Below are positions 40,730 to 49,828 of a DNA stretch of 64,000 nt, one piece after another; position 1 is the stretch's first letter; each line of letters opens with the position of its first letter. This DNA is from Taibaiella chishuiensis (GTDB lineage: Bacteria; Bacteroidota; Bacteroidia; Chitinophagales; Chitinophagaceae): positions 248,001 to 312,000 of the forward strand of contig NZ_PYGD01000004.1 of NCBI RefSeq assembly GCF_003014535.1. Reading direction: 5' to 3'. The notes under the pieces were generated by a model that was not told the origin of the DNA, searched no databases, and saw only the letters and a program-made list of their open reading frames with translations. The position numbers and the translations under genes are program-made.

Positions 40730-41698
40730 ATGAACACCCATAAAAAGCGCCCGAAGGCGGTCGATAACTCGGGCTTCAGCGATAACAGCAGTGCGGAAGG
40801 CTGGCGCCTGATCAACAAAGATGGTAGTACCAACCTGAAAAAGACAGGCATTCCTTTTTACCGCAGGATCAGTATCTACCATACTTTACTGAAGATGAAA
40901 CGGGGCAAGTTCCTCGTTGCGGTATTCCTGTTTTATACCGTTATGAATCTCTTCTTCGCCTGCCTGTATATGCTGATCGGTATCGACCGTTTATCGGGCA
41001 GTACCCGGGGCAGTACTTTCTTCGACGATTTTTCGCAGGCCTTTTTCTTTAGCTCGCAAACCCTTACCACGGTGGGTTATGGGCACATTGCGCCGGTGGG
41101 CCTTATTGCCAATTCCCTGGCTTCTATCGAATCGTTCCTGGGTATTATGACCTTTGCTCTGGTTACCGGTATGTTCTATGCGCGCTTTTCCCGGCCCAAG
41201 GCCTATATCCGTTTCAGCGATAATGTGCTGGTGGCGCCGTTCAAGGAGGGGCGTGCATTGATGTTCCGTATGGCGACCGATAAGAACAACCATCTTACCG
41301 ATGTGGAAGCCCAGGTTACCGTAGCGGTACATATCCTGGAGGAAGGTAAACGGTCTACTAAATTTTACCAGCTGCCCCTGGAGATCAACCGGATCAATTC
41401 GCTGGCCATCAGCTGGACCTGTGTGCACCACCTTAACGAAGATAGCCCGCTGAGCGGCTTCGGCGCCCAGGACTTTAAGAACGGTGCTGTAGAATTGATG
41501 GTAACGGTAAAAGCCTTCGACGATCATTTTTCCAATACGGTTCAGCAACGTACCTCTTACGCTGCCGAAGAACTGGTGTACGGCGCCAGGTTTTCTATGA
41601 TGTACGAAAGAGCGGGCTCGGGTCGCTATACCCAGGTTATGCTCGATAAGCTTAATGCTTACGAAGTCCATACCTTCAGTGCTGATCCGTCGGCTTAG
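40730..41698 (+). CDS. KirBac-type inward-rectifier potassium channel
   Basis: 322 residues. An amphipathic slide helix ([14 protein letters not shown]) leads into outer helix ([22 protein letters not shown]), a pore with the selectivity filter [10 protein letters not shown] (TVGYG, residues 114-118) and the inner helix ([20 protein letters not shown]). The cytoplasmic beta-rich domain ([24 protein letters not shown]..., [25 protein letters not shown]) is the Kir C-terminal domain. It should conduct K+ under control by lipids or pH. Its 3' end overlaps the convergent rnhB by 4 bp. Confidence 0.93.
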   Translation: MNTHKKRPKAVDNSGFSDNSSAEGWRLINKDGSTNLKKTGIPFYRRISIYHTLLKMKRGKFLVAVFLFYTVMNLFFACLYMLIGIDRLSGSTRGSTFFDDFSQAFFFSSQTLTTVGYGHIAPVGLIANSLASIESFLGIMTFALVTGMFYARFSRPKAYIRFSDNVLVAPFKEGRALMFRMATDKNNHLTDVEAQVTVAVHILEEGKRSTKFYQLPLEINRINSLAISWTCVHHLNEDSPLSGFGAQDFKNGAVELMVTVKAFDDHFSNTVQQRTSYAAEELVYGARFSMMYERAGSGRYTQVMLDKLNAYEVHTFSADPSA

Positions 41699-42297
41699 TC
41701 TTCCAGCACCTTTTCCTTGCCGGGTTTTATCTTGAAGGTAATACGGTGGTAAGGGCTATGGCCTAATGCCATCACCTGCTTTTTATGAAAAGGGGTGGGG
41801 TATCCCTTGTTCTGTTTCCAGTTATATACGGCATAAGACTCGTGCAGGTCTTCCATATAAGCATCGCGATGCGTTTTGGCCAGGATGCTGGCTGCCGCTA
41901 TGGCTGCGTACTTACCGTCGCCTTTAATAATGCATTCATGGGGAATGCCGAAGTAGGGCGTAAACCGGTTGCCGTCGATCAGCAACAGTTCCGGTACCAG
42001 GTGCAATTGTTCTATAGCCATATGCATGGCTTTGAACGAGGCTTTGAGGATATTGATACGGTCGATCTCGTGGTTGTCCACAAAGGCTACGGCCCAGGCC
42101 AGGGCCTGTTCTTCCACTACCGGGCGCAACAGGGTACGTTGTTCTTCCGTAAGCTGCTTACTATCGTTCAGCAGGGGATGGTAGAAGTGGGCAGGCAATA
42201 CCACGGCAGCCGCTACTACCGGACCGGCCAGGCAGCCTCTTCCGGCTTCATCGCAGCCGGCTTCGATCAGGTCTTTGTTAAAGTAAGGCAGTAGCAT
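41695..42297 (-). CDS. rnhB: ribonuclease HII
   Basis: 200 residues. [20 protein letters not shown] holds the first Asp-Glu pair, and LLLIDGNRF and [18 protein letters not shown] complete the acidic active site. RNase HII removes ribonucleotides from DNA and RNA/DNA hybrids. Terminal overlap of 4 bp with the kir gene. It is followed by a single-gene region on the same strand. Confidence 0.96.
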   Translation of the reverse strand: MLLPYFNKDLIEAGCDEAGRGCLAGPVVAAAVVLPAHFYHPLLNDSKQLTEEQRTLLRPVVEEQALAWAVAFVDNHEIDRINILKASFKAMHMAIEQLHLVPELLLIDGNRFTPYFGIPHECIIKGDGKYAAIAAASILAKTHRDAYMEDLHESYAVYNWKQNKGYPTPFHKKQVMALGHSPYHRITFKIKPGKEKVLED

Positions 42298-42351
42298 AAG
42301 GGTATCGGTATCGGGGCGTAAAAGTAGCTAAAAATGGGCGTAGCGGCGGGG

Positions 42352-43419
42352 TTATTTTTCGGTCTTCGGGCCGGGCAATACATCGCTTACCGGTTTGATA
42401 GCCTTTTTTACCTTACGGCTAAGGGTAAAGCGCCGGGCTACCGTAAGCCGGTAATTGCCGGTACGTATGGCATACACGCCTTCGTTCGACTTGCCTTCTG
42501 TCGTTACCGTACTGTTGACGAGCGAGGCTGTGTAAACCCACCTGCGGCTGTTATATCCCAGGGCCACACGATAGGTAAAGTTGGGCGAAAAACTGATCTT
42601 GTCCACATCGCCTTCGTGGGTGCTTTCCCGGCCAAAGTCGATGGGAAGATTGACGGTAAGTGAGCCTGTGGCAAACCAGTTGCGCTTATACACGAAAGTA
42701 TAGGCATAACCGCCTCCCGGACCGATATTGATGAAGCGGAGCCGTTTTACCTTGCCCTGTGGAAACCGTGCGGCAATTTCGACCGGTATGATCAGGCTAT
42801 CGCTGTTGATGATGCCGTAATGTACATCGCCGCCCAGCAGGAAGGTGCCCGCCGACCGGGTCTGCCACTCGTTCTGGATCAGGCCGGCCCTGTAGGAGAA
42901 GCGCCGGTTGTTGAAGGCATAATAGGCCGAAGCGCCGATAAGCCGCACCCTTATATCGGGACGGATGTAAAAGCCATCCTGGCCCGCAATATAGTCCCTG
43001 GGTGAGAGATAATATCCTTTGTAGAACTGCCCGTAAAAATCGATTACCCATTTGCGGCCGTAGAGGTGCGCCTGCATATCGAGGTAGCGGGTCTTACCCC
43101 GTTCGCTCCCGTCGCCGTTAAGCCCGGGGAAGCCATAGGCCAGGTTAAGGGAAAAAGAGCGGTACGTAGCGCCCACCCCAAGATTCAGGGTGGTATTGGG
43201 CCGGTACCGGAAGGAGGGTATACTGCTGGTGCCGGGCACCTGTATACTGGTATATTTCTGGGAAAGGTAAATACGGCCTGTAATTTCCTGGTCGTAAGAC
43301 CTGATGTAGGCAGTATCCCTCCCGGCTTTCACCGGGAGGGGCTTTTCTTTTTTCTGTGCAGATGCATTATTTATGGCAAATATGCATATTGCAGCGCATG
43401 TTAATCCTGTTCTTACCAA
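42352..43419 (-). CDS. DUF4421-type outer-membrane barrel protein
   Basis: 355 residues from TTG 43419, the only start before the signal peptide (LTCAAICIFAINNASAQ). The mature part consists of amphipathic beta strands with repeated aromatic-rich turns (TTLNLGVGATYRSFSLNLAYGFPG, RLIGASAYYAFNNRRFSYRAG, INIGPGGGYAYTFVYKRNWFATGS), as expected for an outer-membrane barrel of the DUF4421 family common in Bacteroidota. Function unknown. The rnhB start (42297) and this gene's stop (42352) are 54 bp apart on the same strand. Confidence 0.75.
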   Translation of the reverse strand: MVRTGLTCAAICIFAINNASAQKKEKPLPVKAGRDTAYIRSYDQEITGRIYLSQKYTSIQVPGTSSIPSFRYRPNTTLNLGVGATYRSFSLNLAYGFPGLNGDGSERGKTRYLDMQAHLYGRKWVIDFYGQFYKGYYLSPRDYIAGQDGFYIRPDIRVRLIGASAYYAFNNRRFSYRAGLIQNEWQTRSAGTFLLGGDVHYGIINSDSLIIPVEIAARFPQGKVKRLRFINIGPGGGYAYTFVYKRNWFATGSLTVNLPIDFGRESTHEGDVDKISFSPNFTYRVALGYNSRRWVYTASLVNSTVTTEGKSNEGVYAIRTGNYRLTVARRFTLSRKVKKAIKPVSDVLPGPKTEK

Positions 43420-43477
43420 AACTGAAAAAGTTAGATTTTATAAAAAAAGTAACCAGTCTGGCCGGCGGCAGGTTATT

Positions 43478-44011
43478 TTATTTTCCGCCCTGGTCCGGCT
43501 CGAAATCGAGCGAGATGGAATTCATACAAAAACGTTTGTGTGTAGGAGGTGGTCCATCGTCGAAAATATGCCCCAGGTGTGCATCACACCTGCCACACAA
43601 TACTTCGGTGCGGTTCATACCATAGCTATGGTCGGGTTTATAGATAACACTATTCGACCGGATCGGTTCAAAAAAACTGGGCCAGCCACAGCTGCTTGCA
43701 AATTTTGCGTCCGAGCGGAACAACACGTTACCACAGGCTGCGCAGTAATAGGTGCCTTTAGTATCGGCATCCCAGTACTGCCCGGTAAAAGCTCTTTCTG
43801 TGGCTGCCTCTCTTGCAACTGCATAGAGATCAGGCGATAATACTTTCTTCCATTCTTCGTTGCTGACTTTCAGATGCGTGGTGTCCGTACGCGAGTAATA
43901 CGGGTTATTTTTTTGTTGTTTGTCCATTTGGCTGTTAATATTTTGTTTTTGTGCATTACCTTCGCAGCTTGATAATAATATTCCAAGCATTAAAATTGCT
44001 GTAATTCTCAT
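43478..44011 (-). CDS. msrB: peptide-methionine (R)-S-oxide reductase, lipoprotein form
   Basis: 177 residues. A lipoprotein signal with lipobox LSSC (Cys16) puts the enzyme in the periplasm. The zinc site is formed by CAAC and CGRC, the resolving Cys lies in SSCGWPSFF and the catalytic one in HKRFCMNSISLDF. MsrB reduces methionine-R-sulfoxide in proteins. A fused MsrA is absent. The gene is divergent from the first barrel paralogue. Confidence 0.94.
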   Translation of the reverse strand: MRITAILMLGILLSSCEGNAQKQNINSQMDKQQKNNPYYSRTDTTHLKVSNEEWKKVLSPDLYAVAREAATERAFTGQYWDADTKGTYYCAACGNVLFRSDAKFASSCGWPSFFEPIRSNSVIYKPDHSYGMNRTEVLCGRCDAHLGHIFDDGPPPTHKRFCMNSISLDFEPDQGGK

Positions 44012-44058
44012 TTTTTAAGCGTTTTTCTGCTGAGCATTCCTTTCAACTACGTTTTTAT

Positions 44059-44781
44059 ATGAAGAAAAGTTTGTTAACCTTCCTGTTAATGTTCTGCGGT
44101 GTTGCAACTTTTGCCCAGGTCAGCGTCCGTGTTGGTGCCGAGGCCGGCGCTACCATGACTATGTTGCGCTACAAAAATAGCGCTTCTGAGTCGAATGCTT
44201 CGCCGGCATCACGTATTACCACGCCCGGTGTACGGGCCGGGCTGCTGGCCGATATCGCGCTGACCAAACGTTTTTACCTGCAACCTGGCGTGTTTTACGC
44301 CTGGACCAATAGCCGTACCGAACCGGATGCCTTCTATGATAAGGATGTCAAATACCAGGCGTTTAATAAATACAGTATCCATAACCTGCAGATACCTTTA
44401 TATGCCATGTACAAATCCTCGGTAGAGGGTACGGGCAGGTTTATTATTGGCGCCGGGCCTTACCTGGGTTATGCGTTTTCCGGAAGGCTTAAAGAAAGAA
44501 GTTATACGTTTCAACCAATGGGCTCCCAGTTTGTTGTAGAACCAATACAGCAATCGCGGTCGCTTAAGATCGGCGACGACAAAGCAACTGACGAGTTTCG
44601 GCCCCTGGACTATGGTGCTACGGCCACCATCGGTTACGAATCCAATGTAGGCTTATATTTCAGGGCACATGGCACCTACGGGCTGGCTAACCTGATGCCG
44701 GGCGGAGATAGTGATCATGCGATCCGCAACTGGGGAGTGGGCTTATCGATAGGGTACCTGTTTGGCAGGGATACCTGGTAA
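44059..44781 (+). CDS. PorT-like outer-membrane barrel protein, paralogue 1
   Basis: 240 residues with a signal peptide (MKKSLLTFLLMFCGVATFAQ). The mature protein is a small barrel with the characteristic segments VGAEAGATMTML, RAGLLADIALTKRFYLQPGVFYA, LQIPLYAMYKSS, GRFIIGAGPYLGYA, DEFRPLDYG and YFRAHGTYGLANLMPGGDSD. The repeat of these with the next gene shows a tandem duplication. PorT-family barrels have no single known role. The short 44782-44879 gap suggests co-expression with the paralogue. Confidence 0.85.
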   Translation: MKKSLLTFLLMFCGVATFAQVSVRVGAEAGATMTMLRYKNSASESNASPASRITTPGVRAGLLADIALTKRFYLQPGVFYAWTNSRTEPDAFYDKDVKYQAFNKYSIHNLQIPLYAMYKSSVEGTGRFIIGAGPYLGYAFSGRLKERSYTFQPMGSQFVVEPIQQSRSLKIGDDKATDEFRPLDYGATATIGYESNVGLYFRAHGTYGLANLMPGGDSDHAIRNWGVGLSIGYLFGRDTW

Positions 44782-44879
44782 GGCACGATTTTTGCAAGAA
44801 GTAATAGTACTGGTTAAATAAAGAAATTGCCGGATAGGGGTAATCCCTTTTTTGTTCATCTTAATCTAACAGAATCCAC

Positions 44880-45587
44880 ATGAAGAAACTATTGCTTGCA
44901 GGTACTTTGGCAACAATAAGCATGGCTGCTTCGGCGCAATTGAAAATAGCACCGGAGATCGGCGCTACGATGTACAGTCATTCCAATAAAACCACCATAT
45001 TAGGACAATCCGCCACTGAATCTACGGACTTGCAGCCCGGGCTTCGTGCCGGCGCCGTGCTGGACCTTACCCTTTCCGATCATTTTTCGCTGCAGCCCGG
45101 TGTGTTTTATGCCTTAAACCGGACCAAATCCGAGTCGTCCAGTACTACGGGAAGTTATACGTATTTAAACAAGAATTCAGTACTCCTGCATGCGGTACAG
45201 GTACCCATATATGCCGTTTATAAAACCGGCGAAGAAGGTAGCGGCCGTTTCTTCGTTGGGCTGGGTGGTTATATCTCCTATACGATTGCCGGTACGCAGA
45301 AATCTGAAACCGCTACGACAGCGGGCGGTATAACCACAGATAAAAAAAGCAGCCTGAAAATGAAGTTAGGGAATGATAAAACCGATGAATTGCGACCGCT
45401 CGACTATGGCCCGAGTGCCATGCTGGGTTATGAACTGGCCAACGGGCTCTATTTCCGTGGTCATTTTAACTATGGACTCGCCAATATGTTGCCCCAGGGT
45501 AATAGCGATGCGTATACGAAAAGTATGAGCTTCGGTATATCGGTAGGCTATTTCTTTGGCAGCGCCGGTGGTTATAACGGCTGGTAA
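44880..45587 (+). CDS. PorT-like outer-membrane barrel protein, paralogue 2
   Basis: 235 residues, signal peptide (MKKLLLAGTLATISMAASAQ). Shares layout and landmarks with paralogue 1 (PEIGATMYSHS, QPGLRAGAVLDLTLSDHFSLQPGVFYA, VQVPIYAVYKTGEEGSGRFFVGLGGYISYT, DELRPLDYGPSAMLGYE, FNYGLANMLPQGNSD). Divergence in the surface loops between the two copies suggests distinct surface functions. Ends at a terminator at 45623. Confidence 0.85.
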   Translation: MKKLLLAGTLATISMAASAQLKIAPEIGATMYSHSNKTTILGQSATESTDLQPGLRAGAVLDLTLSDHFSLQPGVFYALNRTKSESSSTTGSYTYLNKNSVLLHAVQVPIYAVYKTGEEGSGRFFVGLGGYISYTIAGTQKSETATTAGGITTDKKSSLKMKLGNDKTDELRPLDYGPSAMLGYELANGLYFRGHFNYGLANMLPQGNSDAYTKSMSFGISVGYFFGSAGGYNGW

Positions 45588-45622
45588 GCCATCCTAATCT
45601 TCTGAATCAACTTTATAATTAC

Positions 45623-45650
45623 AGGGATCCCTGCCAGGGGATCCTTTTTT
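45623..45650 (+). terminator. terminator after barrel paralogues
   Basis: AGGGATCCC and GGGATCCTT pair (45623-45631 with 45638-45646, including one G-T), loop TGCCAG, then T-rich tail to 45650. Confidence 0.75.
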
Positions 45651-45768
45651 ATCTCCGGGCGGTTCCCGGCTTCCCGGTCAGGGGCGGCTGATTTGCTTTT
45701 GGGCGTTCCGGGAAGCATGCCGCAGCCCCTTCATCCGGAGCAAATGCTGTGCAACCCTGGTATAAGGC

Positions 45769-45800
45769 ATCTAAGGCAACTCGTGTTAGCTGCCTTAGAT
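45769..45800. promoter_or_regulatory. 10-bp inverted repeat upstream of ctaA
   Basis: ATCTAAGGCA (45769-45778) and TGCCTTAGAT (45791-45800) are perfect complements with a 12-nt loop and no T-tract, about 70 bp before the ctaA -7 element. Could be an operator or the remnant of a small element. The rest of 45651-45871 shows no gene. Confidence 0.4.
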
Positions 45801-45871
45801 TGTTGTCCTATCTACAGATGAGCGCTACAGATATCTGAGTTCCGGTCCGGCTTTATTGGCGCTTTGCCCTT

Positions 45872-45879
45872 ACCTTTGC
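45872..45879 (+). promoter_or_regulatory. -7 promoter element of ctaA
   Basis: TACCTTTG, 27 bp before the ATG at 45907. It lies after an in-frame upstream ATG at 45856, so that start is excluded. No -33 TTG at standard spacing. Confidence 0.55.
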
Positions 45880-45906
45880 GCAAAATTTACCATTCAGGGC
45901 AATAAA

Positions 45907-46971
45907 ATGGATACGAATCGCAAGAATAAGATCGTCGCTTACTGGTTGTTAACCGGCATTTTTATGATCATCGTCCAGGTACTTTTGGGTGGCGTTACCC
46001 GCCTTACCGGTTCCGGGCTTTCGATTACCGAATGGAAACCCATTATGGGCGCATTGCCCCCGATGGGCGAAAGCGAGTGGCAGGCTGCCTTTCAGAAGTA
46101 CCAGGGTATTGCCCAGTACAAGTATCTCAACAATCACTTTACCCTTGGCGATTTTAAATTTATCTTTTTCTGGGAATGGTTTCACCGGTTGTGGGCCAGG
46201 TTCCTGGGCGTGGTGTTCGCCATACCGTTTATCTATTTCATCGTTAAACGGTACTTCAGCAAGGATATGGTTATCCCCCTGGTGATCCTCTTTATCCTGG
46301 GCGGTGCACAGGGCCTTATCGGCTGGATCATGGTAGATAGCGGGCTGAACGATACCAACCTGTATGTAAATCATATCAAGCTGTCGATACATTTTATATC
46401 GGCACTGGTATTGCTGTGTTATACCCTTTGGTTTGCGCTTAAGCTACTCGTACCTGCACGCGATATTGTGCGCGATAAACCACTGCACAATTTCCTGCTG
46501 GGCGCTATCGTGCTGCTTACCGTACAGCTGATCTACGGCGCTTTTATGGCAGGACTCAAAGCCGCTATGGCAGCCGCTACCTGGCCTACCATTAACGGCG
46601 ACTGGATTCCTGCGGGCCTGGGCAGCAATAGCTGGATCAACCACCCGATCAATGTCCACTTTGTACACCGTGGCCTGGCTTATATCTTATTTGTGGTGGT
46701 AATTGCCGGCTTTGTAAAGGTGAGCCGTGTGGCTCGTCAAACGGGCTCTGCAACGCTTTTGCGTTCGGCGCGTTACCCGCTCGTGCTGGTATGCCTGCAG
46801 GTATTGCTGGGTATCTTTACCGTGATCAGTGCACCTAAGATCGTACCCGGCCACTTCGGCCTGTTCGAGATCCTGGCCGAAGCGCACCAATTGGTTGCCA
46901 TGTTCCTGCTCATTGCGCTTACCGTTCAGTTGTTCCTGGTCCGGAGCAAAGGAGCCGGCAGCCTGGCCTGA
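45907..46971 (+). CDS. ctaA: heme A synthase (COX15/CtaA)
   Basis: 354 residues from ATG 45907, placed after the promoter. Converts heme O to heme A for cytochrome oxidase. Eight hydrophobic segments; the signatures GGVTRLTGSGLSITEWKPIMGALPP, EWFHRLWARFLG, NHIKLSIHFISALVLL, VHFVHRGLAYILF and EAHQLVAMFLL supply the conserved histidines of the COX15 class (larger than the Bacillus type). It is a single-gene unit, stop codon adjacent to that of the response regulator gene. Confidence 0.95.
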   Translation: MDTNRKNKIVAYWLLTGIFMIIVQVLLGGVTRLTGSGLSITEWKPIMGALPPMGESEWQAAFQKYQGIAQYKYLNNHFTLGDFKFIFFWEWFHRLWARFLGVVFAIPFIYFIVKRYFSKDMVIPLVILFILGGAQGLIGWIMVDSGLNDTNLYVNHIKLSIHFISALVLLCYTLWFALKLLVPARDIVRDKPLHNFLLGAIVLLTVQLIYGAFMAGLKAAMAAATWPTINGDWIPAGLGSNSWINHPINVHFVHRGLAYILFVVVIAGFVKVSRVARQTGSATLLRSARYPLVLVCLQVLLGIFTVISAPKIVPGHFGLFEILAEAHQLVAMFLLIALTVQLFLVRSKGAGSLA

Positions 46972-47622
46972 TCAGCTGACGATGCCGTTTTTAACGGCAT
47001 ACATAACCAGGCCCGCCGTGTTGCGCACACCGATTTTTTCGAGCAGTACCGAACGGATACCTTCCACGGTGCGGGGACTTAAGAAGACCATTTTACCGAT
47101 CTCGGCGGCGGTATGTTCCTGGCAGATGAGTTTCAGGATCTCGGTCTCTTTTTCATTCAGTTTTATCTCTTCCCTGAACCTGGGTTCGCGCCTGTTCTGC
47201 TGTACGATCTTTCGCAGCATCACGGTATTGACCAGGTCGTTAAAGTAATAGCCGTTTTCGACTGCGGCATGTATGGCGTTTTTGATCTCGGCCGGTTCTG
47301 CATTTTTAAGCAGGTAACCGTTGGCGCCGGCTTCCATCATGTGCAGGATAAAATGCTCGTCGTCGAACATGGTCAGCACAATAACCTTCAGGTCCTCGTA
47401 ACGGGTCCGTATCTCTTTCAGCACTTCCAGCCCGTCCATCTCCGGCATTTTCAGGTCGAGCAGTATCACCTCGGGTTGCGCCTGTTCCAGCAGGCGAAGC
47501 AGCTCCGTGCCGTTGGCCGCTTCCCCCGTGCATTTGATCTTATGATCGTCGGCCAGGGTCATCTTAAGGCCCTGCCTGAATATCTTGTGGTCGTCGGCGA
47601 TAATGTATTGAATAATGGCCAT
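46972..47622 (-). CDS. NarL/LuxR-family response regulator
   Basis: 216 residues. The receiver domain has the acidic pair Asp10/Asp11, phosphoacceptor Asp56 in VILLDLKMPEMDG, Thr of IVLTMFDD and Lys of YLLKNA. The C-terminal LuxR-type helix-turn-helix (LNEKETEILKLICQEHTAAEIGKMVFLSPRTVEGIRSVLLEK) binds DNA. Last gene of a four-gene minus operon beginning at 49597, 12 bp after the kinase gene that probably phosphorylates it. Confidence 0.95.
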   Translation of the reverse strand: MAIIQYIIADDHKIFRQGLKMTLADDHKIKCTGEAANGTELLRLLEQAQPEVILLDLKMPEMDGLEVLKEIRTRYEDLKVIVLTMFDDEHFILHMMEAGANGYLLKNAEPAEIKNAIHAAVENGYYFNDLVNTVMLRKIVQQNRREPRFREEIKLNEKETEILKLICQEHTAAEIGKMVFLSPRTVEGIRSVLLEKIGVRNTAGLVMYAVKNGIVS

Positions 47623-47634
47623 GGATATATGTTT

Positions 47635-48417
47635 TTAGGGTAGCGTAAACGGTACGGTTAAGCGGATCGCAAATGCATTAGCCTCCAGCTGCTCGAAGCA
47701 GATCTGTGCCCGGATGGACTTTAGCCGGGTCATGATATTCTTGAGGCCGATGGCTCCTTTTTTATAGATCAATTCTTCGTACAGTTGCTGGGTAATGCCG
47801 ATACCGTTATGATGGATCGATACAATCAGTTGTTGTTCCTGCAGGGCCGAGCTTATCGTCAACGAACGGGCATGGGCATGTTTGATGATATTATTCGTCA
47901 GCTCTTGTACCACGCGGTATACCGACAGTTCGGTCTGCTCTTCCAGTCGCGGTATATCCTGTGCTATGGTATAGGAGGCCTGTACGCTTTCCGAATTATT
48001 GATCATATCGGCCAGCGACTGCAGCGATACCTGCAGGCCCAGGTAGTAAAGCGTGGAGGGTTGCAGTTTATGGGCGATGTTGCGGATCTTTTGCAGGCTC
48101 TCGTCCAGCAATACTTTCGATTGCAGGATAAGGCTGTTGTCGTCGGGCCGGCCGGCGGCCGTGGACAGGTATAGCCGTATAGAGGCAAGGGTAGGGGCTA
48201 CATCGTCATGCAGTTCAGATGCGATGCGCATGCGTTCTTCTTCTTCGCTTTGTATCGATGCATGCAACAGTTCCTGTTGTTTGCTGTGGTTCAGTTGCTC
48301 GATCTGGATCTGGGTCTGGATTACCCGGCGTTGATACAGGACTACGAACACGATCACGCCCATGGCCATGAGTAACATGGCCGAAACGCCCAGTATCACG
48401 ATCGAGGTAGTGTTCAA
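47635..48417 (-). CDS. membrane sensor histidine kinase (HisKA_3) with altered G1 box
   Basis: 260 residues from TTG 48417, which overlaps the preceding stop (TTGA). One N-terminal membrane helix (IVILGVSAMLLMAMGVIVFVVLY), a coiled coil, then HisKA_3 dimerisation with phospho-His70 in ASELHDDVAPTLAS. The ATPase domain keeps the N box (QELTNNIIKHAH) and G2 (GLKNI), but the usual Asp-x-Gly of the G1 box is His203-Asn-Gly (SIHHNGIGI). That Asp binds the adenine ring, so ATP affinity could be changed. Partner of the following response regulator. Confidence 0.9.
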   Translation of the reverse strand: MNTTSIVILGVSAMLLMAMGVIVFVVLYQRRVIQTQIQIEQLNHSKQQELLHASIQSEEEERMRIASELHDDVAPTLASIRLYLSTAAGRPDDNSLILQSKVLLDESLQKIRNIAHKLQPSTLYYLGLQVSLQSLADMINNSESVQASYTIAQDIPRLEEQTELSVYRVVQELTNNIIKHAHARSLTISSALQEQQLIVSIHHNGIGITQQLYEELIYKKGAIGLKNIMTRLKSIRAQICFEQLEANAFAIRLTVPFTLP

Positions 48418-49025
48418 CGTTCCTGTTTTTGTATTAAAGCTATGCCTAATAAGATATTTTTCAAAATATTGATTACCTGGAAGAGGGTGAACCAGAGTTG
48501 AGACAGCGCTTTTTTATCTGCTGCAGATTTGATATTGGCGGTATAAAGGAACATAAAGAAGGCGCCGGAAGCAAACAGCAGCACAGCCGTATTGACCCAG
48601 AAAAAAGACGAACGTTCGGCGGAGCGGCTATTCTGCTCCCGGAGCAGCATATAAAAACCGGTAAGCGCAAGTACAATGTAGAGCAACAGGAACATGGTGA
48701 TGCCCATGCGGTTCAGTGTGAACCAGCCCGGGCCCAGACTGGTTGTTGTCAGAAAAAACAGGATGCCGCTGGCCAGTATGATATAAAACAAGGTATTCCT
48801 CCGGAGGAATACCTTGTTCTTATAAAAGAAAAGTAAACATAGAAATTCAATCCCGGCAAAAATATTACCCGGCAGGGAAAGTTGTATCTCCTGTTGCCTG
48901 AGGTAATAAGTAAGCAGGTCTGTCGTGAGGCTGAACAGGCAGTACCACCAGATTATACTTGATCGCTGTCGAAAGCCGGCGATCAAAGGAAAAAAGGGAG
49001 CAAGCGTTGACAGCAGTACTAGCAT
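48414..49025 (-). CDS. five-to-six-pass membrane protein in kinase operon
   Basis: 203 residues with about six hydrophobic helices (LLSTLAPFFPLIAGF, IWWYCLFSLTTDLLTYY, FAGIEFLCLLFFY, TLFYIILASGILFFL, MFLLLYIVLALTGFYMLL, WVNTAVLLFASGAFFMFLY). No catalytic motif. Its start overlaps the previous gene's stop by one base (TAATG) and its stop overlaps the kinase start (TTGA). The tight coupling suggests it senses the signal for the kinase, which itself has only one helix. This is inference. Confidence 0.82.
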   Translation of the reverse strand: MLVLLSTLAPFFPLIAGFRQRSSIIWWYCLFSLTTDLLTYYLRQQEIQLSLPGNIFAGIEFLCLLFFYKNKVFLRRNTLFYIILASGILFFLTTTSLGPGWFTLNRMGITMFLLLYIVLALTGFYMLLREQNSRSAERSSFFWVNTAVLLFASGAFFMFLYTANIKSAADKKALSQLWFTLFQVINILKNILLGIALIQKQER

Positions 49026-49597
49026 TATTTGGGCATCAGGTTTTGGGTAAATTCCTGAACAAGCGCAGCAGTAATTCTGGGGTCTTCAGAGCTGTAGTCA
49101 TAAAACTGCATACCTCTGTCCTGGGCAAGGAAACGGAAAATAACAACATCATCCATGCATCCGTTGACATTAATCCGTTTGCCTAGTGAAAACTCAATTT
49201 CTGAAATGGCTGACCAGGTGTAAAACTCCATGAGGCTTATGAACAGGGTCAGCGGATAAAATGCAATATCGTTAGCCGGAGTCGCGATAGCGCGCTCTTG
49301 CAGTGTGAGGTCGAATTTAGGAGCATCGTCACTGCCTGTATTTTTAAGTTGTATACAATACTTTGCATAGTCTTGATAACCTTTGCCATTTTTGATAAGC
49401 GTTTTTATATCCTTGACGCTTTTTCTGTCAAATGGGATTCTGGCATATTCATTGATATTGAATTGTCTGAAATGAAGTAAGGCCATGTTCTGAAATTCAG
49501 CTTCCTCCCGTTTATGGGCGCCTAAGACATATAAGATATGACTAAGGTTTTCCCAATCGAAAACCATCAATACGGAATGTGCTTGGATGTTGCTCAT
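49025..49597 (-). CDS. hypothetical protein, first gene of kinase operon
   Basis: 190 residues from ATG 49597 (MSNIQAHSVLMVFDWENL); the frame stays open to 49657. No family recognised. VLMVFDWENLSHILYVLG and VKDIKTLIKNGKGYQDYAKYCIQL are the most structured-looking parts. The coding region is visibly poorer in GC than its neighbours, which suggests recent acquisition or relaxed composition. The ATG of the next gene overlaps its stop codon. The 388 bp upstream carry dyad repeats. Confidence 0.6.
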   Translation of the reverse strand: MSNIQAHSVLMVFDWENLSHILYVLGAHKREEAEFQNMALLHFRQFNINEYARIPFDRKSVKDIKTLIKNGKGYQDYAKYCIQLKNTGSDDAPKFDLTLQERAIATPANDIAFYPLTLFISLMEFYTWSAISEIEFSLGKRINVNGCMDDVVIFRFLAQDRGMQFYDYSSEDPRITAALVQEFTQNLMPK

Positions 49598-49700
49598 AAG
49601 AAATGTTTTTGTGAATGAATAAATGATTTTTAGTAAATGTAGTGCAACATCATTCACCTTGCAATAGTACGCATTTTAACTAAGTATTTCTATTTTTTGT

Positions 49701-49722
49701 ATAATAGCTACAGTGCTATTAT
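49701..49722. promoter_or_regulatory. dyad ATAATAGC-N6-GCTATTAT
   Basis: Perfect 8-bp inverted repeat with 6-nt spacer, about 100 bp upstream of the minus operon start and 130 bp upstream of the patatin -7 element. It looks like an operator for a dimeric regulator. Confidence 0.45.
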
Positions 49723-49828
49723 TCAGCGTTTTGATCTCTTTTAAAATCCGTATTTCCCCGGCCGGATCACGTAGTTCCACGCAGCCTTTTTGTAAATTAT
49801 TACGTATTAAATTTACGTGAATTTCCTA

